NCBI GenBank assembly: GCA_021796535.1
Contig: JAKABW010000007.1
Span: 1-64,000, forward strand
Source: Actinomycetes bacterium
GTDB lineage: Bacteria > Actinomycetota > Acidimicrobiia > Acidimicrobiales > Bog-793
Direction: 5' to 3'
DNA: 64,000 nt
Shown here piece after piece: positions 33,273 to 41,367 of this stretch. A program made the position numbers and the translations under genes. Below the pieces are notes generated by a model. It saw nothing but the letters and a program-made list of their open reading frames with translations, did no database searches and was not told where the DNA came from. Position 1 is the stretch's first letter; each line of letters begins with the position of its first letter.

Positions 33273-35063
33273 TTATGAACAGCTTACGCTTGCCGGTGAA
33301 ACGGTGCCCGTGTCCGTGCCCTGGAATCCGAACGAAGTGGATTGTCCGGCTGCGACAGAGCCGTTGTAGGGCTCGTTGGAAGCGGTAACCGATGATCCTG
33401 AAGCGGATGTAACCGCATTCCAGGCGTTTGTTATGGCAGCACCGGAGGGCAGGTTGAATCCTGCGGTCCAGTTCGAGAGTGCGGAGGATCCTGCCGTAAC
33501 TGTTACGTTGGCTGTGAAGCCACCCCCCCATTGATTGGTAATGGTCATGGTTGCCGAGCACGACCCGTTTGAGACGGGAGCAACCGTCGTCGTGACGGGA
33601 GCGGCCGTCGTTGTCGTAGGAGCAGCCGTCGTGGTAGTCGGTGCGGCCGTCGTGGTAGTCGGTGCGGCCGTGGTTGTGGTGGGTGCAGAAGTAGTGGAAG
33701 TTGTGCCACAGGGCTGGCCGTTCAGGGTAAATGAAGAAACGGGTGAAACGGTGCCCGTGTCCGTGCCTTGGAATCCGAACGAAACGGATTGTCCGGCTGC
33801 GACAGAGCCGTTGTAGGGCTCGTTGGAAGCGGTAACCGATGATCCCGAAGCGGATACGACCGCGTTCCAAGAATTTGTTATGGCAGCACCGGAGGGCAGG
33901 TTGAATCCTACAGTCCAGTTCGAGAGTGCGGAGGATCCTGCCGTAACTGTTACGCTGGCTGTGAAACCACCTCCCCATTGACTTCCGATAGTCATCACCA
34001 CGTCACATGTCCCCGTGGTGACGGGAGCAGCCGTCGTTGTCGTAGGAGCAGCCGTCGTTGTCGTGGGAGCAGCCGTCGTGGTGGTAGGTGCAGCCGTCGT
34101 GGTGGTGGGTGCGGCAGTCGTTGTCGTGGGAGCAGCTGTGGTTGTAGTCGGTGCAACTGTGGTTGTGGTAGGTGCGGCCGTCGTGGTGGTAGTGGAGCCG
34201 CCTGTGCTGAATGAGAAGCTGTTGGTGGCAAGACCGGTACCGTTTTGCCAGATCTCAAAACCTGCTTCGATGGCATTCAAGTACCACGAACTCTGCATGT
34301 AGCCAAGTTTGATGGACTCCTGAACCAGTGGTGCAAGCTGAAGGTTGGTCACGGAAGATGTGGTGTTCTGCATAACGAAGGAAACGTCTTCCCAGTGTCC
34401 GCCGGCTGAGTTTGTGACTTGGGCAGCCCAAATGTTGAACGGGATACCCTCAAGGGTTGCCGTGGCAACTACCGATCCGGCAGGCTGAGCTCCGTTGTGG
34501 TTCAGCCAGATCATCATTTCTTCACCCGTGGGCAGACTGGGAGAAGTTGAGGGGTTGAACCAGTTGTCGTAAGCCACGTCGTAAGTTCCGTCCGAGGGAC
34601 TTTCCGTTGTGGACCACGAGGTGACCACACCGCTGTTGATTGCCGAAACCGCCAGAGGCAATCCGTCTGAGTTTTGAGACTGGGGGTTACCGCCGAACGG
34701 GTGACGGCCGGCAATGATGTCCGGGTAGACACCCGGAGTGTATTGCTGGCTACCGCTTTGGGCAATGCTTGAGCTGGCAACAGTAAAGTTGGGTCCGCCG
34801 TTTGTGCTCACACAAATGGGAGCGGTTGAGTCCCACTCGTCTACGGAGAGTACGTAATCTCCGCCTGCCAAAGGTGCGGTTCCGTTATTGGCAGTACCGG
34901 AAGTATTGCACAACGTGGCAGAAGGAGAAGTGGCGGCAGAAGCGGCTGTAGCGGATACAGCTATCATGGCCGGCACTGCGGTGGCAACAAGGGCTGTAGC
35001 TGCCAGAAGAGTTCTGCCAAATTTCAACTCCGGCAGGTGTAATTTATTCAAACTGAAATTCAA
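33273..35063 (-). CDS. Secreted GH12 endoglucanase with two CBM2 cellulose-binding modules
   Basis: A 596-residue protein. Residues 1-44 form a signal peptide (hydrophobic AATALVATAVPAMIAV, cut near ASA-AT). Residues about 45-285 are a glycoside hydrolase family 12 domain: SVDEWDSTAPIC, SSWST-like TSWSTTESPSDGTYDVAYDN, nucleophile Glu182 in EEMMIWLNHNG and acid/base Glu270 in IEAGFEIWQNGTGL. Two CBM2 modules, each starting with a Cys and containing QWGGGFTASVTVT-type and W-N residues, are joined by Thr/Ala/Pro linkers. It should cut cellulose, xyloglucan or mixed glucans outside the cell. The TTG start has AAGGAGG upstream. Similar modular cellulases are known in Actinobacteria. Confidence 0.9.
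   Translation of the reverse strand: MNFSLNKLHLPELKFGRTLLAATALVATAVPAMIAVSATAASAATSPSATLCNTSGTANNGTAPLAGGDYVLSVDEWDSTAPICVSTNGGPNFTVASSSIAQSGSQQYTPGVYPDIIAGRHPFGGNPQSQNSDGLPLAVSAINSGVVTSWSTTESPSDGTYDVAYDNWFNPSTSPSLPTGEEMMIWLNHNGAQPAGSVVATATLEGIPFNIWAAQVTNSAGGHWEDVSFVMQNTTSSVTNLQLAPLVQESIKLGYMQSSWYLNAIEAGFEIWQNGTGLATNSFSFSTGGSTTTTTAAPTTTTVAPTTTTAAPTTTTAAPTTTTAAPTTTTAAPTTTTAAPTTTTAAPVTTGTCDVVMTIGSQWGGGFTASVTVTAGSSALSNWTVGFNLPSGAAITNSWNAVVSASGSSVTASNEPYNGSVAAGQSVSFGFQGTDTGTVSPVSSFTLNGQPCGTTSTTSAPTTTTAAPTTTTAAPTTTTAAPTTTTAAPVTTTVAPVSNGSCSATMTITNQWGGGFTANVTVTAGSSALSNWTAGFNLPSGAAITNAWNAVTSASGSSVTASNEPYNGSVAAGQSTSFGFQGTDTGTVSPASVSCS
33295..33534 (-). repeat. CBM2 coding repeat, distal copy
   Basis: 240 bases nearly identical to 33742-33981 (offset 447). 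It encodes the C-terminal CBM2 copy. Most differences are single bases, so duplication or gene conversion is recent. Confidence 0.85.
33742..33981 (-). repeat. CBM2 coding repeat, proximal copy
   Basis: Partner of 33295-33534; it encodes the first CBM2 module. Both copies end at CCATTGA on the plus strand. Confidence 0.85.
34014..34197 (-). repeat. Thr/Ala/Pro linker coding repeats
   Basis: About nine imperfect tandem units of 21 bases encode TTTTAAP/TTTTVAP between the GH12 domain and the first CBM2. A shorter array of the same unit (about 33590-33700) separates the two CBM2 modules. Such linkers are flexible and often O-glycosylated in secreted cellulases. Confidence 0.85.
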
Positions 35064-35431
35064 ATGTTCCTCCTTAGGGACAATATTTGAAACATTTCTT
35101 GACTGTCTTTATGTTCTGCGGTTTGTTCCTGCGCCTTACAGGCGAAAATCTTTAAATAAAGAAAAGATACGAATGTATCAGATCTTTTTATAAACCACAG
35201 AAGGCGGCCGGTTTTCCGTTTGATATGACGAGCCCCCCTCGAAACATCTCGCTAGATATTACAAAAGACTTTTGAGAAGCTATGTATATATTCAAAACCT
35301 GCCCAAAAAGCGCTGAATTTTATTTATACCCCCTTTTGTTTCCCCCAGCGCTCATTTTATTTTGCTGCACTAAATATATATTAAGATTCAAAAAGCAATA
35401 TGTCAATAACGGATATCCCTATTGACCAGGT

Positions 35432-35486
35432 AATTACTGTAAGTGGTAATTGCCGTCACTTACAGTAATTGGCAATTACTGTAAGT
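35432..35486. promoter_or_regulatory. Triple inverted/direct repeat AATTACTGTAAGT, putative operator
   Basis: AATTACTGTAAGTG at 35432-35445 is followed by its exact reverse complement at 35457-35470 and by a third copy in the first orientation at 35474-35486. Inner GGTAATTGCC/GGCAATTAC segments add further symmetry. The spacing and short perfect arms fit binding sites for a dimeric regulator. The nearest candidate target is the GH12 gene about 370 bases away on the minus strand. Confidence 0.6.
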
Positions 35487-35546
35487 AGGGTAGAGGACTG
35501 AATTTGTTGATAATTGTGAAATCAATTAAGTCAATGGGAAAGAGTA

Positions 35547-35586
35547 ATCCGCGATCCACAACGTGGAAACGGATCACAGATTTTTT
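35547..35586 (+). terminator. Terminator-like hairpin
   Basis: ATCCGCGATCC (35547-35557) pairs with GGATCACAGAT (35571-35581), with two C-A mismatches, and six T residues follow at 35581-35586. No gene upstream on this strand explains it, so it could end a small RNA. Confidence 0.45.
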
Positions 35587-36070
35587 GTGGAGGTATTGCG
35601 CGATCGGCTCGGTCAGGTATGCAGACAGCTACTTTGATATGACTTAGCGCCCTTTAATGCTATTGCATAATAAAAGGTAGAAGAATATTATTGCAAATAC
35701 AGCTGCGATCACAGATTGATGTAGGCTAAGAGTTTGTATGTTCCGTTGTCAAAATCCATTATATTTTCTGTCATACCGCTGAACCTTTCCGGTATAGCTT
35801 GATCGGGAATACCTGTGGGAATTCAAGATTTGGTAAGCTTTATAATTGGTTGCTTTATGAGAACAAGAACCTTGATCAAAAAATTATGCGCCAAAATCTC
35901 TCCATGTCCGCCCTCTCTCAGAAAGAAAGCCCGTACGGCTTGGCGTTTGTGGAGAAATGCGGAATGTTGTTAAGGTGTGTCTTGAGTCAAAAAAGCGGTG
36001 GGACAGTCTTTTGCCAATCTTTATATCCGGAACGAGAAGGCAATTCGTGGTTTTTGTAAACATGTACTGG

Positions 36071-36076
36071 TAAAAT
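36071..36076 (+). promoter_or_regulatory. -10 box TAAAAT of a leaderless small gene
   Basis: TAAAAT ends exactly six bases before the ATG at 36083. No SD is present. Confidence 0.5.
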
Positions 36077-36082
36077 ATAATT

Positions 36083-36280
36083 ATGGGTTCTTTTTTCGGC
36101 ATATCGGCGTGGATCTGGATTGCTCAGGTCGCATACGTGGCAGTTGCCTTGACGGTGCTGTCCGTGCTGTTGCAAACGCTACAGCCTGCCGATCGGACGC
36201 AGTTCATAGTACTTTATATCGCTGCGATGGTGGCGGTAAATGTTGTTTGGCGTCTTATGTTGTCCTCATTCTTAAAATAA
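36083..36280 (+). CDS. Small two-helix membrane protein, function unknown
   Basis: A 65-residue protein with two predicted membrane helices (WIWIAQVAYVAVALTVLSVLL and FIVLYIAAMVAVNVVWRLML) separated by the short polar turn QPADRTQ. I do not recognise a family. The coding signature, the well-placed -10 box and the absence of a competing frame support it being real. It lies 124 bases before proA on the same strand, but proA has its own -10 box. Confidence 0.5.
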   Translation: MGSFFGISAWIWIAQVAYVAVALTVLSVLLQTLQPADRTQFIVLYIAAMVAVNVVWRLMLSSFLK

Positions 36281-36392
36281 ACTGCCGCTCAAAAACTCCG
36301 GACAAAGGTCTTGAGCGGCCAATGAACAAAATATTTTTATCAGCCGTGTCGCAGTATTGGTCGGGCAAGCACCTTGACCCCTGTTTTTGCTG

Positions 36393-36398
36393 TATCTT
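36393..36398 (+). promoter_or_regulatory. Putative -10 box TATCTT of leaderless proA
   Basis: TATCTT ends six bases before the ATG at 36405, and no Shine-Dalgarno sequence is seen. A TTGACC at 36374 is too close to serve as a normal -35. Confidence 0.45.
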
Positions 36399-36404
36399 TT
36401 CATT

Positions 36405-37682
36405 ATGATTTCTTTATCTGACACAGGTAACGACCTCTCGCCGGAAGATTTATCCTTCCTCGGCGGGGAAGCGAAAAAGGCCTCAGCTGTTTTGCGCAAA
36501 GCGGATACCCTGACAAGGGATAAAGCCCTTACGGCTGCCGCCGAAGCACTCCTGGAAGATTCCGGGGAAATTTTGGAGGCAAACCGGATTGACGTGGAAG
36601 CAGCCAACGCTTCGGGACAGTCCGGTACCGTCATCGACAGACTGCGCCTGGATGCAACAAGGGTGAGAAAAATGTCCGATGCCATCCGGGATGTGGTTGG
36701 CCTGCCGGATCCGCTCGGTCAGGTCGTTTCCGGATGGGTGAGACCCAACGGTCTGAAAGTCAGAAGGGTAAGGGTGCCGCTTGGGGTGATAGGCATAGTC
36801 TATGAAAACAGGCCCAATGTTACCTCCGATGCCGCCGCCCTTTGTCTAAAGTCAGGAAACGCCGTAATGTTGCGGGGAAGTGCCGGCGCCATCAATTCCA
36901 ACATAGCCATAGAAAAATCGTTGCGGTCCGGACTTAAAGAGGCCGGTCTCCCTTTGTCTGCCGTCACCCTGATAAAAGACATAAAGCGCGAAACGGTTAC
37001 GGACTTTGTCCGACTGGATAAGTTTATAGACTGTCTTATTCCAAGAGGGGGTCCGGGGCTTGTCAAATTAATAAAAGAAGAGGCAAGCGTGCCTTACGTA
37101 ATAGATGGAGACGGCAATTGTCACGTCTACGTGGATAAGATATGCGATTTGGGAATGGCCGTGAATATAGTCGTCAATGCCAAAACCAGCCGCCCTGGTG
37201 TGTGCAACGCCATGGAAACTTTGCTTTTGCACAAAGATATAGCCGGAGAATTTCTTGAGGCTGCTGACGCTTTACTCGGCGGAGTGGAGCTCAGGGGCGA
37301 CGCCGCAAGCAGGGTTCTGCTGCCGAGAATCAAAGAGGCCGTCGAAGCCGATTACGAGAAAGAGTTTCTGGATTTGACCATGGCTGTCAAGGTGGTGGAA
37401 GATATTGACGAGGCGATCGGCCACGTAAATAAGTATTCGACCGGACATTCAGAAGCAATTGTTACCGATGACTACCAAGCGGCAACCAGATTTACTGAAG
37501 AGGTGGACGCCGCCGCCGTTCTCGTCAATGCTTCTACCAGATTTATCGACGGGGGGGAATTGGGTTTGGGAGCCGAAATAGGGATTTCCACCCAAAAGCT
37601 GCACGCGAGAGGACCCATGGGCGTGACCGAACTGACTTCGGTAAAATTTGTGGTTGAAGGCACCGGACAAGTCAGAAAGTAA
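36405..37682 (+). CDS. proA: Gamma-glutamyl phosphate reductase
   Basis: A 425-residue aldehyde-dehydrogenase-fold enzyme. VPLGVIGIVYENRPNVTSDA, LCLKSGNAVMLRGSAGAINS, LIPRGGPGLVKLIKEEASVP and the catalytic Cys in SRPGVCNAMETLL are present. It performs the NADPH-dependent second step of proline synthesis. In many Actinobacteria it follows rpmA-obgE-proB; here those two genes are missing and about 3.5 kb of other sequence separates rpmA from proA. Confidence 0.97.
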   Translation: MISLSDTGNDLSPEDLSFLGGEAKKASAVLRKADTLTRDKALTAAAEALLEDSGEILEANRIDVEAANASGQSGTVIDRLRLDATRVRKMSDAIRDVVGLPDPLGQVVSGWVRPNGLKVRRVRVPLGVIGIVYENRPNVTSDAAALCLKSGNAVMLRGSAGAINSNIAIEKSLRSGLKEAGLPLSAVTLIKDIKRETVTDFVRLDKFIDCLIPRGGPGLVKLIKEEASVPYVIDGDGNCHVYVDKICDLGMAVNIVVNAKTSRPGVCNAMETLLLHKDIAGEFLEAADALLGGVELRGDAASRVLLPRIKEAVEADYEKEFLDLTMAVKVVEDIDEAIGHVNKYSTGHSEAIVTDDYQAATRFTEEVDAAAVLVNASTRFIDGGELGLGAEIGISTQKLHARGPMGVTELTSVKFVVEGTGQVRK

Positions 37683-37734
37683 TGCTTCCGGTTTTTATGG
37701 CATGTGATGAGGTGAGAGCATTAATACTATTGAG

Positions 37735-38598
37735 ATGAAAGACCGACTCAGCCAGGCCGGTTACTTGGCCGACGACTATATTGCCACATCTGTTATGCTG
37801 GCTATCAAGCTTTCCAAACCTATTTTGGTGGAAGGACCGGCTGGGACTGGCAAGACGGAATTGTCTAAAGCCATTTCCAGGGCACTCGGAACCCCCTTGA
37901 TCAGATTGCAGTGTTATGAAGGTCTGGACGAAGCCAAGGCTCTTTACGAATGGGATTATGCCAAGCAACTTCTCGCCATACAGATAGCTCAGCAAAACGG
38001 CTCAGAAAATTTTCAAAGCGGTGATGCCATGAAGTCCATCTTCAGCGAAGAATTTTTGCTCACCAGACCGCTTTTGCAGGCAATTACTTCGAAGGAGCAG
38101 GTTGTGCTCCTGATAGACGAAGTGGACAGAATCGACATAGAGATGGAGGCACTGTTTTTGGAAGTGCTCTCCGATTTCCAAGTCAGCATTCCCGAACTCG
38201 GAACCGTCAAAGCCGCCACCCAACCGGTGGTATTTCTGACCTCCAACGATACCAGGGACCTTTCGGAAGCGTTGAAGAGGAGATGCCTCTATCTGCATTT
38301 GGACTATCCGACTCCGGAAAGGGAAGCGGCCATTATCAGGATGCACCTGCCGGATATAGACGAATATCTGATCAATGAAATAACAAAATTTGTCGCTTCT
38401 TTGCGCGAAATGGACTTGGAAAAACCTCCTTCCGTTTCGGAAACCTTGGACTATGCCACTGCTTTGGTCATGCTTTCGGTTTCTCACATTACCGACAAAG
38501 CGGCGCAGAATCTGACCAATCTGCTTTTGAAATACAAATCGGATTTGGAAAGAGTGAAAAGGGTGTTTGAACACAATAAAGAAAGCGAAAGCCAATAG
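37735..38598 (+). CDS. MoxR-type AAA+ ATPase
   Basis: A 287-residue ATPase with Walker A GPAGTGKT at residues 34-41, Walker B VVLLIDEVDRID, sensor-1 VVFLTSNDTRDLSEALKRRC (arginine finger region) and a short helical lid. MoxR proteins act as chaperones with VWA-domain partners for metal-cofactor insertion or complex maturation. The downstream gene at 38702 is such a partner (CoxE-like), so the two probably form one system. The client is not identified. The ATG at 37735 follows TACTATTGAG with no clear SD. Confidence 0.9.
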   Translation: MKDRLSQAGYLADDYIATSVMLAIKLSKPILVEGPAGTGKTELSKAISRALGTPLIRLQCYEGLDEAKALYEWDYAKQLLAIQIAQQNGSENFQSGDAMKSIFSEEFLLTRPLLQAITSKEQVVLLIDEVDRIDIEMEALFLEVLSDFQVSIPELGTVKAATQPVVFLTSNDTRDLSEALKRRCLYLHLDYPTPEREAAIIRMHLPDIDEYLINEITKFVASLREMDLEKPPSVSETLDYATALVMLSVSHITDKAAQNLTNLLLKYKSDLERVKRVFEHNKESESQ

Positions 38599-38701
38599 GG
38601 ATAGGAGTATTTTTGCGCCGACTGAGAATCGATGAGACCGCTTGCGGCATTCGGCATGACCGCAATGCCGAAATGCGGATTGATCGCGAAAAGATCTCCT
38701 G

Positions 38702-40291
38702 ATGGCGGCATTTGATATTTTTGCAGACTTTATTTCTTCTCTGAAGAAATCGGATATTCCGGTTTCCGTGGTGGAGGAAATAGAATTGGCAAAAGCTCTC
38801 GGGATTATCGATATTGCTTCTCGTCTTGAGTTGAAGTATACCCTGATGTCCACGTTGATCAAATCCTCGGCGCATATAGAGGTATTTGAATCCCTGTTTC
38901 AAAAATATTTTGCTCTCTGGCAACCCGTCGACAGCGAAAACCTCTTGGAATTATCGCTGCGCCAAGATGTTGAGGATACTTTTTACCGTTCTTACCTGGG
39001 TGATAACAGAGATCATGCGGACAGTATTTCCGGCGGACGCATGAGCCACAGCGAGCGCCTGGACATCGGCCATACGGAGCTTGAGGCAGCCAAGCAAATC
39101 CTTTTGGAGGCCCTCCTAAAGGGCAGCGAGAGGGAAGTAGCTTTGCTGGCCAAAACACTGGCCGCTTACCTGCTGCGAGCGGAGCCGGGAAAGCTCATTT
39201 CCCCGGCATATTACATGTCGCTCTTTTCCCGTATTCTCGGCGTGCGGGAGATGAAAGACCTTTTGCTTTCTGCCGTCCCTGCTTTGGCGGGGGGCAGGTT
39301 GCCGACCGCCGAGAATGCTGTTCTTGCGCCGGCATTTTCGGCCCTTCCTGAAAAACGCATCAGGGAACTCAGCGAACTGGCTCAGTTGGGTGATCTCGGA
39401 GCTCTCCTGATAGCGAGGGATCTTGAAAACATACTGGCTAAATTTATGTCGCTTTTGAACGCCGAGATAGCCAACGTAATCGCTGCGGTCATAAACGAAG
39501 GAGAAACCCCTCTCCCCAAGACGGTCGGGAATTTTGAGTTTTTAAGGGCGGACGAAAAAGAGTTGAGCTTGATGAGGAAGGAATTAAAGCCTCTTGCAAA
39601 AATTTTAGCTTCCAGACTGAAAAAAGTTTCGCATAGCGGTAAGTATACAAAAGTCAATTTTCACTCCACCTTTCGAAAATCACTTGCGACTCAAGGAGTG
39701 CCATTTGATATCTTGTACAAAAAAGTCAACGTTGCCAAGCCAGAAATTACCGTCATTGCCGATGTATCGGGCTCAGTGGCTTCTTTTGCCAGGTTCAGTT
39801 TGCACCTGATCAGCGCGATAGCGGACGAGTTCGATAAAGTAAATTCGTTTGTGTTTATAGACGAAATACTGGATATGACAAGGGAGTTAAAGGGCAGAAA
39901 AGACCCCGCATTGATAGAAGATTTTATTACACGAGCCGCGGCCGTATCCATAAAGGGGCATTCAGATTACGGCTATGCGCTGCAGGCTTTCGCAGACAGA
40001 CACATGAAGAACGTTTTGAACTTGCGCACAACCGTTATTTTGCTTGGCGACGCTAGGACCAATTATCATCCGCCCAGACCGGACTTGCTGGCTTTAATTA
40101 AAAAGCACTCCAAGAACCTGTATTTTATCAACCCCGAGCCCAAGCGCTATTGGAATACGGGTGACTCGGCAATAGATGTTTATAAGGGTGTTTGTGATAA
40201 AGTGGTGGAGTGCCGAACATTAAATCAGCTGGCGGATTTTATTGATTCATTAAGTGGACACACGGGGTCTCTCGGAGCGATTAGTCTATAG
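38702..40291 (+). CDS. VWA-domain protein, CoxE-like partner of MoxR
   Basis: A 529-residue protein. The N-terminal 340 residues are mostly helical and include a CoxE/DUF58-type segment (FDIFADFISSLKKSDIPVSV). A VWA domain follows with the MIDAS motif DVSGSVASF near residue 350 and later Thr/Asp positions in TTVILLGDARTNYHPPR. In CO dehydrogenase gene clusters CoxD (MoxR) and CoxE mature the metal centre; no such enzyme is seen nearby. The ATG follows AAAAGATCTCCTG, a poor SD. The stop is six bases before rmlB. Confidence 0.85.
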   Translation: MAAFDIFADFISSLKKSDIPVSVVEEIELAKALGIIDIASRLELKYTLMSTLIKSSAHIEVFESLFQKYFALWQPVDSENLLELSLRQDVEDTFYRSYLGDNRDHADSISGGRMSHSERLDIGHTELEAAKQILLEALLKGSEREVALLAKTLAAYLLRAEPGKLISPAYYMSLFSRILGVREMKDLLLSAVPALAGGRLPTAENAVLAPAFSALPEKRIRELSELAQLGDLGALLIARDLENILAKFMSLLNAEIANVIAAVINEGETPLPKTVGNFEFLRADEKELSLMRKELKPLAKILASRLKKVSHSGKYTKVNFHSTFRKSLATQGVPFDILYKKVNVAKPEITVIADVSGSVASFARFSLHLISAIADEFDKVNSFVFIDEILDMTRELKGRKDPALIEDFITRAAAVSIKGHSDYGYALQAFADRHMKNVLNLRTTVILLGDARTNYHPPRPDLLALIKKHSKNLYFINPEPKRYWNTGDSAIDVYKGVCDKVVECRTLNQLADFIDSLSGHTGSLGAISL

Positions 40292-40296
40292 GGGAT

Positions 40297-41310
40297 ATGA
40301 GTATATTAGTGACCGGCGCAGCCGGATTTATAGGTTCCAATTTCGTCCGTTATTATATCGAGACGCACCCGGAAGAAGAAGTCGTATGTCTGGATGCTTT
40401 GACTTATGCCGGCAACTTGGAAAATCTCGAACCGTATCTTTCCTCCGGCGCTACGGAGTTTTTTAGGGCAGATATAGGCGACTTTGACGAGGTATCGAGA
40501 ATCCTCAAAGAAAAGCGTGTGGACACGATAGTCAACTTTGCCGCCGAGTCTCACAACAGTTTGGCCATTCTCGATCCAAAAAGGTTTTTTGCGACAAATG
40601 TTTTGGGTACGCAGGCTCTTTGTGATGCGGCTTTGAAGGCCTCCGTGGGAAGGCTACACCATATCTCCACCTGTGAGGTATACGGGGACCTGGCTCTTGA
40701 TTCTGACGAGAAATTCAGGGAAGACTCTCCCTACAGGCCGCGTACTCCTTACAACGCGTCCAAAGCGGCTTCCGACCATGTGGTGAGGTGTTACTTTGAA
40801 ACTTTCCAATTGCCGGTTACGATCACCAATTGCTGCAATAATTACGGTCCGTATCAGTTTCCGGAAAAGGTGATACCTCTGTTTCTTTCCAGGGCTTTTG
40901 ATGACAAGCCCCTTCCGGTCTATAAGTCTTCTGCCAACCGCAGAGAATGGATTCACGTTCTGGATCACTGCCGCGCCGTGGACGTTGTACTGCGACAAGG
41001 CGTTGTCGGTGAGACCTATCACGTCGGAACAGGGAGGGAAGCGAGTGTAAGCGAAATAGCCGGGTTCGTGCTGAAGTTTACCGGTAGGCCGGATTCCCTG
41101 ACGGAAGTAGTGCCCGACAGACCGGGGCACGACAGGCGCTACCTGTTGGATTCCTCAAAGATTGCAAGAGAACTGGGCTGGGAGCCTTCAATCGACTTCG
41201 AAATAGGTCTGGAGGATACCGTTAAGTGGTATCGGGAGAATGAGGGCTGGTGGAGAAAGCTTATCGGAAGATCTCCCGTCGTGGAAGGAACCTGGTCGGA
41301 GCAAAAGTAA
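40297..41310 (+). CDS. rfbB: dTDP-glucose 4,6-dehydratase
   Basis: A 337-residue extended SDR. The Rossmann motif GAAGFIGS, TYAGNLENL, NFAAESHNS and catalytic YNASK (Tyr, Lys) are present, and NCCNNYGPYQFPEKVIPLF with RREWIHVLDHCRA identifies RmlB. The usual active-site triad TDE is TCE here (ISTCEVYG), so the Asp that acts as general acid is Cys. I recall the same change in some actinobacterial RmlB-like proteins, which may form a subfamily. It makes dTDP-4-keto-6-deoxyglucose for rhamnose. The SD-like GGGGAT is very close to the ATG. Confidence 0.9.
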   Translation: MSILVTGAAGFIGSNFVRYYIETHPEEEVVCLDALTYAGNLENLEPYLSSGATEFFRADIGDFDEVSRILKEKRVDTIVNFAAESHNSLAILDPKRFFATNVLGTQALCDAALKASVGRLHHISTCEVYGDLALDSDEKFREDSPYRPRTPYNASKAASDHVVRCYFETFQLPVTITNCCNNYGPYQFPEKVIPLFLSRAFDDKPLPVYKSSANRREWIHVLDHCRAVDVVLRQGVVGETYHVGTGREASVSEIAGFVLKFTGRPDSLTEVVPDRPGHDRRYLLDSSKIARELGWEPSIDFEIGLEDTVKWYRENEGWWRKLIGRSPVVEGTWSEQK

Positions 41311-41367
41311 CTTTTGCTGCCTTGTGATGTCAGCCGCTTGCGGGTGTTTTTATAAAATGAGGATGCT

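Larger units (their letters stand above)
35064..36082. other. AT-rich non-coding region with operator-like repeats
   Basis: About 1 kb without a supported gene. On the minus strand the leader of the GH12 gene contains the hairpin CGCCT-GTA-AGGCG (near 35133-35145). Further on are an imperfect direct repeat beginning AGCGCT (about 35311 and 35347), the triple operator-like cluster at 35432-35486, a terminator-like hairpin at 35547-35586 and a bulged hairpin at 35651-35677. The base composition differs clearly from the coding neighbours. Confidence 0.5.

Noticed and set aside
33535..33816. Plus-strand frame starting MVMVMVAEHD
   Set aside because: Antisense shadow of the second linker and CBM2 of the GH12 gene.
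34015..34302. Plus-strand frame of Val/Gly/Ala repeats and tandem 21-bp units that could be mistaken for a CRISPR or repeat protein
   Set aside because: It is the reverse complement of the Thr/Ala/Pro linker of the secreted cellulase; units are contiguous without unique spacers.
35064..35240. Possible riboswitch in the leader of the GH12 gene
   Set aside because: A small GC hairpin is present, but the conserved cores of c-di-GMP, cobalamin or c-di-AMP riboswitches could not be matched.
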